Positions 27,406 to 36,297 of a stretch of 64,000 bases of DNA are shown here, piece by piece. The notes under the pieces are model-generated. The model searched no databases. It saw nothing but the letters and a program-made list of their open reading frames with translations, and was not told where the DNA came from. A program made the position numbers and the translations under genes. The DNA comes from CAZPQK01 sp964588695 (GTDB lineage Bacteria > Krumholzibacteriota > Krumholzibacteriia > WVZY01 > JAKEHA01), in contig CAZPQK010000009.1 in the NCBI GenBank assembly GCA_964588695.1, positions 86,356 to 150,355 of the forward strand. The letters run 5' to 3'. Position 1 is the first letter of the stretch, and each line of letters begins with the position of its first letter.

Positions 27406-27425
27406 CCTCCGGGCGGGGCCGGAGG
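27406..27425 (-). promoter_or_regulatory. GC-rich hairpin upstream of sufB
   Basis: CCTCCGG and CCGGAGG form a perfect 7-bp stem with a 6-nt loop, about 70 bp upstream of the sufB start. There is no T-run on either side, so it is unlikely to be a terminator. It may lie in the 5' leader of the suf mRNA or be an operator. Function is unknown. Confidence 0.35.
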
Positions 27426-27623
27426 TCGCGCGAATCGGCTTTTAACTCGCACCTGTATTGTACGGAATTACCCGCTTCGACGCCAGCCAAATCGGGTTAG
27501 GCCGGGTCGGGTTTCGGAAGGTGTAAATTGCGTCATGACAGCATGTTAGCGGTTTGTCGGTTGCTTTCGAGCAATCGCCTATTTAATGTGGAATTCTGGG
27601 CGATTCCCAACCCAAACGAAAGG

Positions 27624-28841
27624 ATGGATGTGCGCTCTCACCGAGTTGAATTTCAGAACGACGATGGGCAGATTCTGGCTGGCAAACTGGATATGCCGGT
27701 TACCGGTGATCCGCAGGCGTTTGTGCTATTTGCCCACTGTTTTACTTGCTCGAAGAACCTGAAAGCAGTGGTCAACATTAGCAATGCGCTTACCGAGCGC
27801 GGGCTTGGGGTGCTGCGTTTTGACTTTACCGGACTCGGAGAAAGCCAGGGGAACTTCGCCGACACCAACTTCTCGACCAACATCGAAGACCTGATTGCGG
27901 CGGCGCGCTTTCTGGAAGAGGATTACCAGGCGCCGGAGGTGCTGTTGGGCCATAGTCTGGGAGGTGCCGGTGTCCTGGCTGCCGCCGAGCGCATTCCGTC
28001 CGCCGTCGCGGTGGCAACGGTTGGGGCGCCCTGCGAGCCGTCTCACGTCACGCATCTGTTTGCCGACGCCCGCGACGACATCGAGTCCGAAGGCGAACAG
28101 GACGTTGTACTTGCAGGGCGGAAGTTCACCATCAAGAAACAATTCCTCGATGACCTCGAGCAAACCACAATGGCCAACCGCATCGCTAATCTGAATCGCG
28201 CACTATTGGTGATGCATTCGCCCATCGACGAAACCGTTGGTGTCGACAATGCCCGACTCATCTACGAGTCTGCTAAGCACCCCAAGAGTTTTGTGTCGCT
28301 GGATGACGCCAATCATTTGCTCACCCGGGAGCGCGATTCGCGCTATGTAGGCGCGATGGTAGCAAGTTGGGCGATGCGTTATCTTCCCAAAGTAGAGGCG
28401 CAGCGCGTTGATGATGGCTGGGTGCTGGCGGAGTCGGGCGAAGCAGGATTTTACACGCAGATTCATGCGGGTAAGCACGCCCTGGTCGCCGATGAGCCGG
28501 AATCCTATGGAGGAACCGATCTGGGCCCTTCGCCGTATGACTTACTTTCGGCGTCCTTGGGGGCGTGCACGGCGATGACGCTCCGTATGTACGCCGACCG
28601 CAAGAAGTGGCCGGTTCATGGAATCAGTGTCCGTTTGTTTCACGAGAAGATTCATGCTGCTGACTGCGACGATTGCGAAAACAAATCGGGCAAGATTGAC
28701 CGCATCCGTCGCGAAATTCGCCTGGAAGGTCCGCTTGACCAGGAACAACGGGCGCGATTGCTCGAGATAGCAGATCGATGCCCGGTGCATCGAACGCTAC
28801 ATTCCGAAGTTCGAATTGAGTCGATGCTAATCGACAGTTAA
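27624..28841 (+). CDS. Bifunctional alpha/beta hydrolase - OsmC family protein
   Basis: 405 aa from the ATG at 27624; the frame is open back to 27528, but AAAGGA at this point favours the start here or the in-frame GTG at 27630. Residues about 1-245 are an alpha/beta hydrolase: FAHCFTCSKN, nucleophile elbow GHSLGGAG, and the late His in DDANHLL. Residues about 270-400 are an OsmC domain with the two cysteines LGACTAMTLRMYADRK and DRCPVHRTL, characteristic of the organic hydroperoxide or thiol-linked peroxidase fold. This two-domain arrangement is a known bifunctional class. It opens a plus-strand pair with the secreted protein at 28851. Confidence 0.88.
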   Translation: MDVRSHRVEFQNDDGQILAGKLDMPVTGDPQAFVLFAHCFTCSKNLKAVVNISNALTERGLGVLRFDFTGLGESQGNFADTNFSTNIEDLIAAARFLEEDYQAPEVLLGHSLGGAGVLAAAERIPSAVAVATVGAPCEPSHVTHLFADARDDIESEGEQDVVLAGRKFTIKKQFLDDLEQTTMANRIANLNRALLVMHSPIDETVGVDNARLIYESAKHPKSFVSLDDANHLLTRERDSRYVGAMVASWAMRYLPKVEAQRVDDGWVLAESGEAGFYTQIHAGKHALVADEPESYGGTDLGPSPYDLLSASLGACTAMTLRMYADRKKWPVHGISVRLFHEKIHAADCDDCENKSGKIDRIRREIRLEGPLDQEQRARLLEIADRCPVHRTLHSEVRIESMLIDS

Positions 28842-28850
28842 GGAGTCGTG

Positions 28851-29729
28851 ATGATCCGCAAAATAGTTGGCTTTTTTGCCCTCGCCATGCTGGCAGTCCC
28901 CGCACACGCCGACACCTTTAGTGACCACTGGCACGACGGCCACGCCGAGCTGTGTGGATACAACCTAAAGGTGTCACGCTATGGCCAGACACGCGATGGA
29001 TCGGCGGTTATGATTTTTGTAACCGAGCCGTTTAGCGAGAAACACAGAGTCAAAGTGGACGATCCCAGTCGAAACCCCAGCGACACCTTCGACGCGCTAA
29101 AGCTGAACTTTGTTCGCGACTTTCAAACCGGGATTTATGACTACAACACCATGGTATCGGTGTTTGTCCGTAGCGATACATTCGAGCCCAAGAAGGTCAG
29201 CTTTAGCAGTTCAGAGTGGTGCGGTCATGTTTACGAAGAGCTTCGTTTTGACCCAACCAAAGTGACCGGAAACTACTTTAGTTATTTCGAAGGCGAGAGC
29301 GGCGCGATTGACTTGCAACGCCCAACAGGTGCGATCAGCGAAGACAATCTGTTTATCTTGTTGCGGGGCTTGCGCGGGGATTATCTGGGCTCCGGCGCGG
29401 AGAAGTCGGTAAAATTGCTTCCTGGGTTGTTCTATTCGCGGCTGGCGCACGACAAGCTGGGTTACGTCGACGCAAAGATCTCGCGACGTTCCCACGACGA
29501 AAAAGTGACGGTTCCCGCCGGCACCTTCTCGTGTAAGGTTTACGACGTGCGCGCCGGCGATCGCAGCGGGGTGTTTTTTATCGAGGCGGCGTATCCGCAT
29601 CGTATCGTTAAGTGGTCCCTTCCTCCCGATCAGTCGGGAGAACTTACCGGATCGAAGCGCCTCAAGTATTGGAGCCTGAACCGCAACGGTGGCGAGTCCC
29701 ACCTGGCGGACATTGGCCTCAAGCCGTAG
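28851..29729 (+). CDS. Secreted protein, DUF3108-like
   Basis: 292 aa from the ATG at 28851, where AAGGAG lies 5 nt upstream. A signal peptide (MIRKIVGFFALAMLAVPAHA) is followed by a beta-rich periplasmic protein. Repeated segments such as FVRDFQTGIYDYNTMVSVFV and VPAGTFSCKVYDV resemble DUF3108, whose members bind lipid-like ligands; the assignment is tentative. It starts 9 bp after the hydrolase-OsmC gene and is closed by the terminator at 29754. No C-terminal sorting tail is present. Confidence 0.65.
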   Translation: MIRKIVGFFALAMLAVPAHADTFSDHWHDGHAELCGYNLKVSRYGQTRDGSAVMIFVTEPFSEKHRVKVDDPSRNPSDTFDALKLNFVRDFQTGIYDYNTMVSVFVRSDTFEPKKVSFSSSEWCGHVYEELRFDPTKVTGNYFSYFEGESGAIDLQRPTGAISEDNLFILLRGLRGDYLGSGAEKSVKLLPGLFYSRLAHDKLGYVDAKISRRSHDEKVTVPAGTFSCKVYDVRAGDRSGVFFIEAAYPHRIVKWSLPPDQSGELTGSKRLKYWSLNRNGGESHLADIGLKP

Positions 29730-29753
29730 CCCGCTCATCAAGACTTAGCGAGT

Positions 29754-29776
29754 GCCCACCGTAAGGTGGGCTTTTG
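29754..29776 (+). terminator. Rho-independent terminator after the DUF3108-like gene
   Basis: GCCCACC pairs with GGTGGGC around GTAA, followed by TTTTGC. It lies 24 bp after the stop codon. Confidence 0.8.
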
Positions 29777-29907
29777 CTTGGCGTTGGGTCGACCGGCGGC
29801 GGGGATCGCGCTGGCCCCGTAGCGGTGGGATGTACTATGCTAGGGCCTCGCGCCGCCGCGCAACGCGAGCGGCAGTTCTATTTGACCACGCAACGTGCTG
29901 AGGCCAG

Positions 29908-31500
29908 ATGTACCGGATCGAATCCAAAGTCCAAACCAACTCCGAGCAGTACCAGGCCAACTATCGCGATCAAAAGGCGAGTTCCGAGTTGTTTCGTGAG
30001 CGGTTGCAGCAGGTAAAGGCTGGCGGACCCCCCAAGTATGTCGAAAAGCACAAGTCGCGCGGCAAGCTGACGGCGCGCGAGCGACTGGCGCGTTTGTTCG
30101 ATCGCAACACGCCGTTTCTGGAGTTCAGTGCCCTCGCCGCGTGGGACATGTACAAGCAGCAGGCGCCGGCGGCCGGTGTCATCACCGGTGTCGGAGTGGT
30201 TCATGGCCGCGAAGTTGTCGTTGTGGCCAACGACGCGACGGTCAAAGGCGGGACGTATTTTCCGACGACCGTGCTGAAGCATGTGCGCGCGCAGCAGGTC
30301 GCCATCGAAAACAACCTTCCGTGCATCTACCTGGTGGACTCCGGCGGCGTGTTTCTTCCGCTGCAGGCCGATGTCTTTGCCGACAAGGATCACTTCGGGC
30401 GTATTTTTTACAACCAGGCCATCATGAGCGCGCGCGGCATCCCGCAAATTTCGGCGGTTATGGGGAGTTGCACTGCTGGTGGCGCTTATGTCCCCGCGAT
30501 GAGTGACGAAACCGTGATTGTTCGCGAACAGGGAACAATCTTTATCGGTGGTCCGCCGTTGGTGAAAGCCGCAACCGGTGTTGACGTATCTCCGGAAGAG
30601 CTTGGAGGTGCCGATGTACACACCCGCATATCGGGCGTTTCCGATCACATGGCCGACGATGACGAGCATGCAATCCAGCTCTTGCGCAACATCGTTGAAA
30701 ACCTTCCGCGCAACGCCAAACATCCGCTGGCGATGCAATCGCCCGAGGATCCGCACTACGACCCGGAAGAATTGTACGGTATTGTGCCGGTCGACTTGAC
30801 CAGGCCGTTCGACGTTAAAGAAGTGATCGCACGGATCGTCGACGGTAGTCGATTTCACGAGTTCAAACCGCGCTACGCGCAAACTCTGGTGACCGGATTC
30901 GCTCACATCATGGGGTACCCCGTTGGTATTGTGGCCAACAACGGAATCCTATTTGCCGAAAGCGCTCGCAAGGGTGCGCACTTTGTGTCGATGTGTGCCA
31001 CTCGTAAGATTCCGTTGGTGTTTTTGCAAAACATCACTGGGTTTATTGTCGGCAAGGAGTTCGAGCACGGAGGAATTGCCCGAGACGGTGCCAAAATGGT
31101 GCACGCGGTAGCCACCGCGCAGGTGCCGAAGTTGACGGTAATCGTGGGCGGTTCGTATGGTGCAGGCAATTACGCAATGTGTGGGCGGGGTTATTCGCCG
31201 CGCTTGTTGTGGATGTGGCCGTCGGCCAAGATTTCGGTAATGGGCGGGCAGCAGGCCGCCGACGTGTTGTGGACGGTCAAGTCCGACAAAGAAGGCGGCT
31301 CGGAGGCCGACAAAGCCGAGTTCCAAAAGCCAATCCTTGAACGCTACGACGACGAGGGCAGCGCATACTTTTCGACAGCCCGGCTTTGGGATGACGGTAT
31401 TATCGAACCCACCGACACACGTGCGGCGCTCGCACTTGCCATCAGCATGTCACTGAACCAACCCATCCCCGAACATCAGTTCGGCGTGTTTCGAATGTAA
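29908..31500 (+). CDS. liuB: Methylcrotonyl-CoA carboxylase, carboxyltransferase (beta) subunit
   Basis: 530 aa; GAGG lies 5 nt before the ATG. It is a crotonase-superfold carboxyltransferase with GKLTARERLARLFD, the acyl-CoA/biotin oxyanion-hole stretches GSCTAGGAYVPAMSD and IVGGSYGAGNYAMCGR, and the C-terminal FGVFRM that I associate with methylcrotonyl-CoA carboxylase beta subunits such as LiuB and MCCC2. It moves CO2 from biotin to 3-methylcrotonyl-CoA in leucine breakdown. The three genes that follow supply the hydratase, biotin carboxylase and biotin carrier of the same pathway. Confidence 0.92.
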   Translation: MYRIESKVQTNSEQYQANYRDQKASSELFRERLQQVKAGGPPKYVEKHKSRGKLTARERLARLFDRNTPFLEFSALAAWDMYKQQAPAAGVITGVGVVHGREVVVVANDATVKGGTYFPTTVLKHVRAQQVAIENNLPCIYLVDSGGVFLPLQADVFADKDHFGRIFYNQAIMSARGIPQISAVMGSCTAGGAYVPAMSDETVIVREQGTIFIGGPPLVKAATGVDVSPEELGGADVHTRISGVSDHMADDDEHAIQLLRNIVENLPRNAKHPLAMQSPEDPHYDPEELYGIVPVDLTRPFDVKEVIARIVDGSRFHEFKPRYAQTLVTGFAHIMGYPVGIVANNGILFAESARKGAHFVSMCATRKIPLVFLQNITGFIVGKEFEHGGIARDGAKMVHAVATAQVPKLTVIVGGSYGAGNYAMCGRGYSPRLLWMWPSAKISVMGGQQAADVLWTVKSDKEGGSEADKAEFQKPILERYDDEGSAYFSTARLWDDGIIEPTDTRAALALAISMSLNQPIPEHQFGVFRM

Positions 31501-31501
31501 C

Positions 31502-32299
31502 GTGGCCAATTGGAAAACCCTCAGAATTGCCCGCGACGGCGCGCGCGCCGATGTTGTTCTGGCGCGCCCCGACGTTCGCAACGCTTTTGACGAACGATTG
31601 ATTGCGGAGCTCACCGACGCAATGTCGAAGCTGGGTGCCGACGACGACGTTCGAGTGGTTGTGCTGACCGGAGACGGGGACGTGTTTTCGGCGGGCGCGG
31701 ACCTGGCGTGGATGAAGAAAATGGCGGGGTATAGCTACGAAGAAAACTTCGCCGACGCAAAGACCGCGGCCGACATGTTTCATGCGATCTATGCCTGTCC
31801 GAAAGCCACCATCGCCGCGGTAAATGGCCATTGTATGGGTGGTGGAATTGGCCTGGTGGCGGCTTGCGACGTTGCGGTTGCGGTGGACAGCGCTAAGTTT
31901 GCCTTTCGCGAAGTCATGTTGGGTATTTCTCCAGCGACCATTTCGCCCTACGTGCTGCGGAAGATGCCGGCCGGACAGGCGCGCGATTACTTTCTATCTG
32001 GCCGCACGTTCGGGGCCGATCGCGCGACTACGTTGGGTCTGGTCAATCAGATTGTCGATCGCGACGGCCTGGACGCCGCGGTCGCCAAATGGACCGAGAG
32101 GTACTTGCGTGTGGGACCACAAGCGCTGGCGGCAACCAAAGCGTTGATCGACCGGGTCGCCGACGCGGACATCGAGTCCGTGCGCGACTACACAATCGAC
32201 GTGCTGTCGCGGTTGCGGGTTGGCGATGAGGGGCAAGAGGGACTGTCTGCGTTTTTCGAGAAGAGAAAGCCAAAGTGGGATCCGGAAAGCGACAACTAA
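31502..32299 (+). CDS. liuC: Enoyl-CoA hydratase/isomerase family, probable methylglutaconyl-CoA hydratase
   Basis: 265 aa from a GTG 1 bp after the liuB stop. The crotonase fold shows in VVVLTGDGDVFSAGADLAWMKKM (first oxyanion-hole segment) and IAAVNGHCMGGGIGLVAACD (second). The GGG and the catalytic region near REVMLGISP are as expected. Position between carboxyltransferase and biotin carboxylase genes makes 3-methylglutaconyl-CoA the likely substrate; sequence alone would only give the family. It overlaps the next gene by 25 bp. Confidence 0.85.
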   Translation: MANWKTLRIARDGARADVVLARPDVRNAFDERLIAELTDAMSKLGADDDVRVVVLTGDGDVFSAGADLAWMKKMAGYSYEENFADAKTAADMFHAIYACPKATIAAVNGHCMGGGIGLVAACDVAVAVDSAKFAFREVMLGISPATISPYVLRKMPAGQARDYFLSGRTFGADRATTLGLVNQIVDRDGLDAAVAKWTERYLRVGPQALAATKALIDRVADADIESVRDYTIDVLSRLRVGDEGQEGLSAFFEKRKPKWDPESDN

Positions 32300-33786
32300 A
32301 CAAGGTTCTAATTGCTAACCGCGGAGAGATTGCGGTGCGTGTCATTCGTGCGTGCCGCGAACTCGGTATTCCATCGGTGGCGGTTTACTCCGAACCCGAC
32401 CGCGATAGCCTTCATGTTGCGATGGCGGACGAAGCCATTGCTATTGGACCAGCCGCGCCCACCGAAAGTTACCTTAACATTCCCAAATTGTTAGAAGCGG
32501 CGCGTTCGTCGGGCGCAGACGCTATTCATCCCGGGTACGGATTTCTGTCCGAGAACGCGGACTTCGCGCAGGCCGTTGCCGACGCCGGGATCAATTGGAT
32601 TGGTCCACCCGCGAAAGTGATTCGCGAGATGGGTAGCAAAGTCGCATCGCGGCAACTGATGGACGAATCCGGCGTGCCCATCGTGCCCGGGTCATTGGAG
32701 GGTTCCAACGACCCCGAAACCGTGGCTGCGGCGGCGAAGGACATTAAAGGCGATTTGTTTGTCAAAGCATCGGCGGGCGGCGGTGGTAAGGGGATGCGCC
32801 TGGTCACCGATCGTGCAAATCTCAAGCAATCGATTCGCGAAGCCATTGGCGAGGCCAAGGCGGCATTCGGCGACGACAAAGTGTATGTGGAAAAGCGTAT
32901 CGCCAACCCGCGACACATTGAAGTCCAGATTCTCGCCGACGCGCACGGCGATGTTGTTCACCTGTTCGAACGCGAGTGCTCCATTCAGCGTCGTCACCAA
33001 AAGCTGCTAGAAGAGACCCCGTCGACTGCGCTTGATGACGCGACCCGTTTGGAGATCGGCGCTGCCGCGGTGGCGGCGGCTCAGGCCGTGGGCTACGAGA
33101 ACGCGGGCACGGTCGAGTTCATTTACGACGACGATGGGTTTTATTTTCTCGAGATGAATACGCGCATTCAAGTCGAACACCCAATAACCGAAATGGTAAC
33201 CGGAATCGATCTGGTGCAGTGGCAACTAAGAATTGCCCGTGGGGAGCACCTCGGGTTCGCGCAAGACGGCGTGACAACGCGCGGCCATGCGATTGAATGT
33301 CGTATCTACGCCGAGGACTCCTCGCAGAATTTTATGCCGTCGTGCGGCGTCATCGGCTTGCTGCGTGAACCAACCGGCCCAGGCGTGCGCAACGACACCG
33401 GCGTGTACGAAGGTTGGGAAGTAAGTCCGTATTACGACCCGATTCTGTCTAAGCTGGTGGTGCACGCCGAAGACCGCGACGCAGCCATTGCCAAAATGCA
33501 GGCCGCGTTGGACGAGTATGTGGTGCACGGGGTCGAAACATCGATAGCTATTCATCGTCGAATACTTTCCAACCCCGCGTTTCGCCGCGGCGATACCTTC
33601 ACGAGCTTTCTGGAAACTCACCAACAGTTGCTTGCTTCGGAAGGCGCGGTTGTTTCCGACGACGTCTGGGTGGCAGCGGCGCTCTACGAGATGTTAAGCG
33701 AACCGGTGGTGTCGGATAGCGGTGGCGGTACGATCGCTGGAGACGAGACCTGGCGGCGAATTGGTGGATGGGAGATCGCAGACTAA
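32275..33786 (+). CDS. liuD: Biotin carboxylase subunit of methylcrotonyl-CoA carboxylase
   Basis: 503 aa from a GTG inside the end of liuC. ATP-grasp biotin carboxylase: KVLIANRGEIAVRVIRACRE at the N-terminus, ADAIHPGYGFLSEN, the glycine-rich ATP loop KASAGGGGKGMR, and VEKRIANPRHIEVQILAD then EMNTRIQVEHPITEMVTG. It ends shortly after the biotin carboxylase C-domain. The usual single-chain MCC alpha subunit (about 650 aa) also carries the biotin carrier domain, which here is encoded by the separate next gene. It converts biotin-carrier to carboxybiotin using ATP and bicarbonate. Confidence 0.92.
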   Translation: MGSGKRQLNKVLIANRGEIAVRVIRACRELGIPSVAVYSEPDRDSLHVAMADEAIAIGPAAPTESYLNIPKLLEAARSSGADAIHPGYGFLSENADFAQAVADAGINWIGPPAKVIREMGSKVASRQLMDESGVPIVPGSLEGSNDPETVAAAAKDIKGDLFVKASAGGGGKGMRLVTDRANLKQSIREAIGEAKAAFGDDKVYVEKRIANPRHIEVQILADAHGDVVHLFERECSIQRRHQKLLEETPSTALDDATRLEIGAAAVAAAQAVGYENAGTVEFIYDDDGFYFLEMNTRIQVEHPITEMVTGIDLVQWQLRIARGEHLGFAQDGVTTRGHAIECRIYAEDSSQNFMPSCGVIGLLREPTGPGVRNDTGVYEGWEVSPYYDPILSKLVVHAEDRDAAIAKMQAALDEYVVHGVETSIAIHRRILSNPAFRRGDTFTSFLETHQQLLASEGAVVSDDVWVAAALYEMLSEPVVSDSGGGTIAGDETWRRIGGWEIAD

Positions 33787-34286
33787 TGTTCGACTTCCGA
33801 ATTGGCGACGAAGAACGAGCCGTGGCGATTACCAAATCTGGTGCCGGTTGGACGCTGACGATTGATGAACGGGACGTTCGTGTCGAGTCGGCTGCACTAG
33901 TTGGTAACGAGTTGCGGATCCTAAGCGAAGGGCGCTCGCTGCGGGTGCTGGTGTCGAAGGCCGACGACGGTTTGAACCTGACGCTCCACGGCGAAACCTA
34001 TCACGTGGACACCGGCGGTGATCAGACCCGGGCGTCCAGCGGCGGTGGCGCTGGCGACGGCAAGCTGGAAGCGCCGATGCCCGGCAACATCGTTGGTCTG
34101 CCGGTGTCGGAAGGAGACGAAGTCGCCGCCGGACAGCCGATCGTAATTTTGGAATCGATGAAAATGCAAAACGAGATCGCAGCCACTGTCGCCGGTCGTG
34201 TGAAAGCCATCCACTGCGCGGTGGGCGACCAGGTGGGGTTTGGTGATTTGCTCGCCGAGATCGAACCGATCGGAGAGCCGACTTGA
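33786..34286 (+). CDS. Biotin carboxyl carrier protein of the methylcrotonyl-CoA carboxylase
   Basis: 166 aa from the ATG at 33786, which overlaps the biotin carboxylase stop (TAATG); an ATG 18 nt earlier is possible. The C-terminal 75 residues are a biotinyl domain with ESMKM, Lys126 being the biotin site, and flanking APMPGNIVGLPV. The N-terminal 80 residues are beta-rich (ERAVAITKSGAGWTLTIDE) and may play the linking role of the BT domain, which in single-chain MCC joins carboxylase and carrier parts. A Gly-rich linker separates the two. Confidence 0.88.
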   Translation: MFDFRIGDEERAVAITKSGAGWTLTIDERDVRVESAALVGNELRILSEGRSLRVLVSKADDGLNLTLHGETYHVDTGGDQTRASSGGGAGDGKLEAPMPGNIVGLPVSEGDEVAAGQPIVILESMKMQNEIAATVAGRVKAIHCAVGDQVGFGDLLAEIEPIGEPT

Positions 34287-35104
34287 GTGATCTTGTAAAG
34301 GCGATCATTCTGGGCATCGTGCAAGCGATCACCGAATTCTTGCCCATTTCTTCTTCCGGGCACCTGATCCTTTTCCGTGAGTTTCTTGAGTTTACCAGCG
34401 TCGACGGGTTGACCTTCGATGTCGCGTTGCACGTAGGTACTTTGCTTGCCATCGTTATCTACTTTCGTCACGACGTCGCGCGGTTGTTGCGCGGTCTTGT
34501 GGGGCTCATCAAAACTACTTCGCCGCTCGACAAAGACCGTCAGATGGCCATTCATGTAATCATCGCCTGCATTCCAGCGGTCATCGTGGGGTTGTTGCTG
34601 GAAGACGCTATTGAACTTTACCTGCGCAATCCCGGCGTAGTAGTGGTCACCTTGGTGTTGGGAGGAATCTTGTTTTTGGTGGTCGAGCGAATGTTCGACT
34701 CGGTCGGTAAAACCGATGACCTTGCCTGGCAAAGTGCGCTGGTGATTGGATTGGCGCAGACGCTGGCATTGATCCCCGGGGTGTCGCGATCGGGAATCAC
34801 GATTGCGGTAGGGATGATGATGGGGTTGCAGCGATACGAAGCCGCACGGTTTTCGTTCTTGATGGCCACACCTATTCTATTTGGCGCTGGGCTTAAGAAA
34901 GCGTTGGATGTTGACTACGGGGCACTAACGGGCGCAGAAGCCGGCGTCATTGTTGCAGGCGTAGTGACATCGGCAGTGTTTGGATGGTTCGTGGTTAGCG
35001 GGCTGCTTAAGTTTCTTCGCAGCCGTCGTCTGGACGGATTTGCCTACTACCGGTTCGCCCTCGCAGCGGTCGTAGTGTTTGCGCTAGCTCGCAACTGGAT
35101 CTAG
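34283..35104 (+). CDS. uppP: Undecaprenyl-diphosphate phosphatase
   Basis: 273 aa from a TTG overlapping the carrier stop by 4 nt. It is an integral membrane protein with seven or more helices. The catalytic region I is IVQAITEFLPISSSGHLIL (Glu, SSSGH) and region II is IPGVSRSGITI (SRSG), both as in BacA/UppP. It recycles undecaprenyl pyrophosphate for cell-wall and polysaccharide synthesis and can give bacitracin resistance. The pathway is unrelated to the leucine operon it sits in. Its stop overlaps the convergent gene at 35101 by 4 nt (CTAG). Confidence 0.95.
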   Translation: MSDLVKAIILGIVQAITEFLPISSSGHLILFREFLEFTSVDGLTFDVALHVGTLLAIVIYFRHDVARLLRGLVGLIKTTSPLDKDRQMAIHVIIACIPAVIVGLLLEDAIELYLRNPGVVVVTLVLGGILFLVVERMFDSVGKTDDLAWQSALVIGLAQTLALIPGVSRSGITIAVGMMMGLQRYEAARFSFLMATPILFGAGLKKALDVDYGALTGAEAGVIVAGVVTSAVFGWFVVSGLLKFLRSRRLDGFAYYRFALAAVVVFALARNWI

Positions 35105-36294
35105 CGCTTGCCGCGGAACGAACTCTTCAGCCCGCCAAAAGATTCTTGCCGCACCGCGACTGGGCCGGGGAACTGACGTCCATAGATACCCAGTTGGCCG
35201 GGCCAAATGATGGTTGCGGTTGCAACTCCAGCTTGCGCAACCGCAACTCGTGGGGCTCCGAAAGCGGGACTAACGTTGACTTGTATAGGGCTGGTGGTGG
35301 ATCCGTTAGTGTCTATCGTCGCCAGCAGGATGTTGTCGTTGGCACCTACCCAGACCACGAACGTGACGCCGTTTCCCGAACCCGCATCCATCCCGCCGAA
35401 ATTGTCGGCTGCGCCTAAGTCTATTCTGTTACCGATGGTTGTCCCGTCGGCGCCCATGGCCTGTGCGCCGGCGCTGCCCCCAACACTCCAAAGCACAGTA
35501 TGGCGCCCATCCGAGTGAGTGGCGACGCGGATGTCGTTCACCTGGCCGTTCGATGGCGTGAAGTCCACCGTCAGTGCTGCCGGTCCGGCCGGCGCTCCGG
35601 TTGCGTCGTATCGGCGAGTTAGTACGCGCGGGTAACCGCCGGTAGGATTGCCTGCATAGGCAACGATGTATCCACCGTCGTCGAGCGCACCGATATCGAA
35701 GCGGGTCAGGCTACCGAGTCCGGTCGTCACGGTGTCGGTTTGTGAAACGGTGCCGTCGGGTGCAAACCGAAACACCTTAATCCTGGTGTCGGTAAAGTTA
35801 CTACCGATCGAATTGGCCACAAGGAATCCGCCGTAAGAATCGTTTATCACTCTCGCGTCCTCGACTCCAACGTTGCTACCCACATAAATCTCCGGGTCGG
35901 GACTGACCAACTGGCCGGTCACCGGGTTGAACACCGTTGCGTAGGTGATTTCCAGGCCCGTAGCCCCGTACAGCTGCCACGCAATCATCGCGTTGGTGTT
36001 GTCGCCGATGGCTATGTCGACGCCGAGATTCTCGTCGCCGGTGGGAGGCCAGGCGAGTTCCTGTTCGAACGCCGGCGTTCCAAAGTTGACGAACAAGCGC
36101 TTTACTGGATGCGCGTCTTTCTGGTAGCAGACAAGTACGCCACCAACCGGGTTGTGGGTGATGATGGGATTGATGCCAACGGCAACAAGGTATTCGGGAG
36201 GCGTCTGGGTGCGAGCCGTAGTCGCAACCAGGATCAACAACACGCCCAAAAGAACCGACAGCCGTCGACCGGATGACATAGCGCGTGGCTTCAT
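35101..36294 (-). CDS. Secreted beta-repeat protein with a novel C-terminal tail (ESFGGLKSSFRGKR)
   Basis: 397 aa with a signal peptide (RRLSVLLGVLLILVATTARTQ). The mature part is beta-rich with repeating segments of the kind found in secreted propeller-like proteins (GGFLVANSIG, GGYIVAYAGN, HTVLWSVGG, VTFVVWVGA, ATIIWPGQLGIYGRQF). No enzyme motif is visible. It ends PVAVRQESFGGLKSSFRGKR, whose core matches the tails at 36298, 55682 and 56247. The start is 3 bp after the stop of the neighbouring homologous-looking gene. An ATG 15 nt downstream is an alternative start. Function is unknown; an outer-surface or secreted protein is likely. Confidence 0.85.
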   Translation of the reverse strand: MKPRAMSSGRRLSVLLGVLLILVATTARTQTPPEYLVAVGINPIITHNPVGGVLVCYQKDAHPVKRLFVNFGTPAFEQELAWPPTGDENLGVDIAIGDNTNAMIAWQLYGATGLEITYATVFNPVTGQLVSPDPEIYVGSNVGVEDARVINDSYGGFLVANSIGSNFTDTRIKVFRFAPDGTVSQTDTVTTGLGSLTRFDIGALDDGGYIVAYAGNPTGGYPRVLTRRYDATGAPAGPAALTVDFTPSNGQVNDIRVATHSDGRHTVLWSVGGSAGAQAMGADGTTIGNRIDLGAADNFGGMDAGSGNGVTFVVWVGANDNILLATIDTNGSTTSPIQVNVSPAFGAPRVAVAQAGVATATIIWPGQLGIYGRQFPGPVAVRQESFGGLKSSFRGKR

Positions 36295-36297
36295 ACG

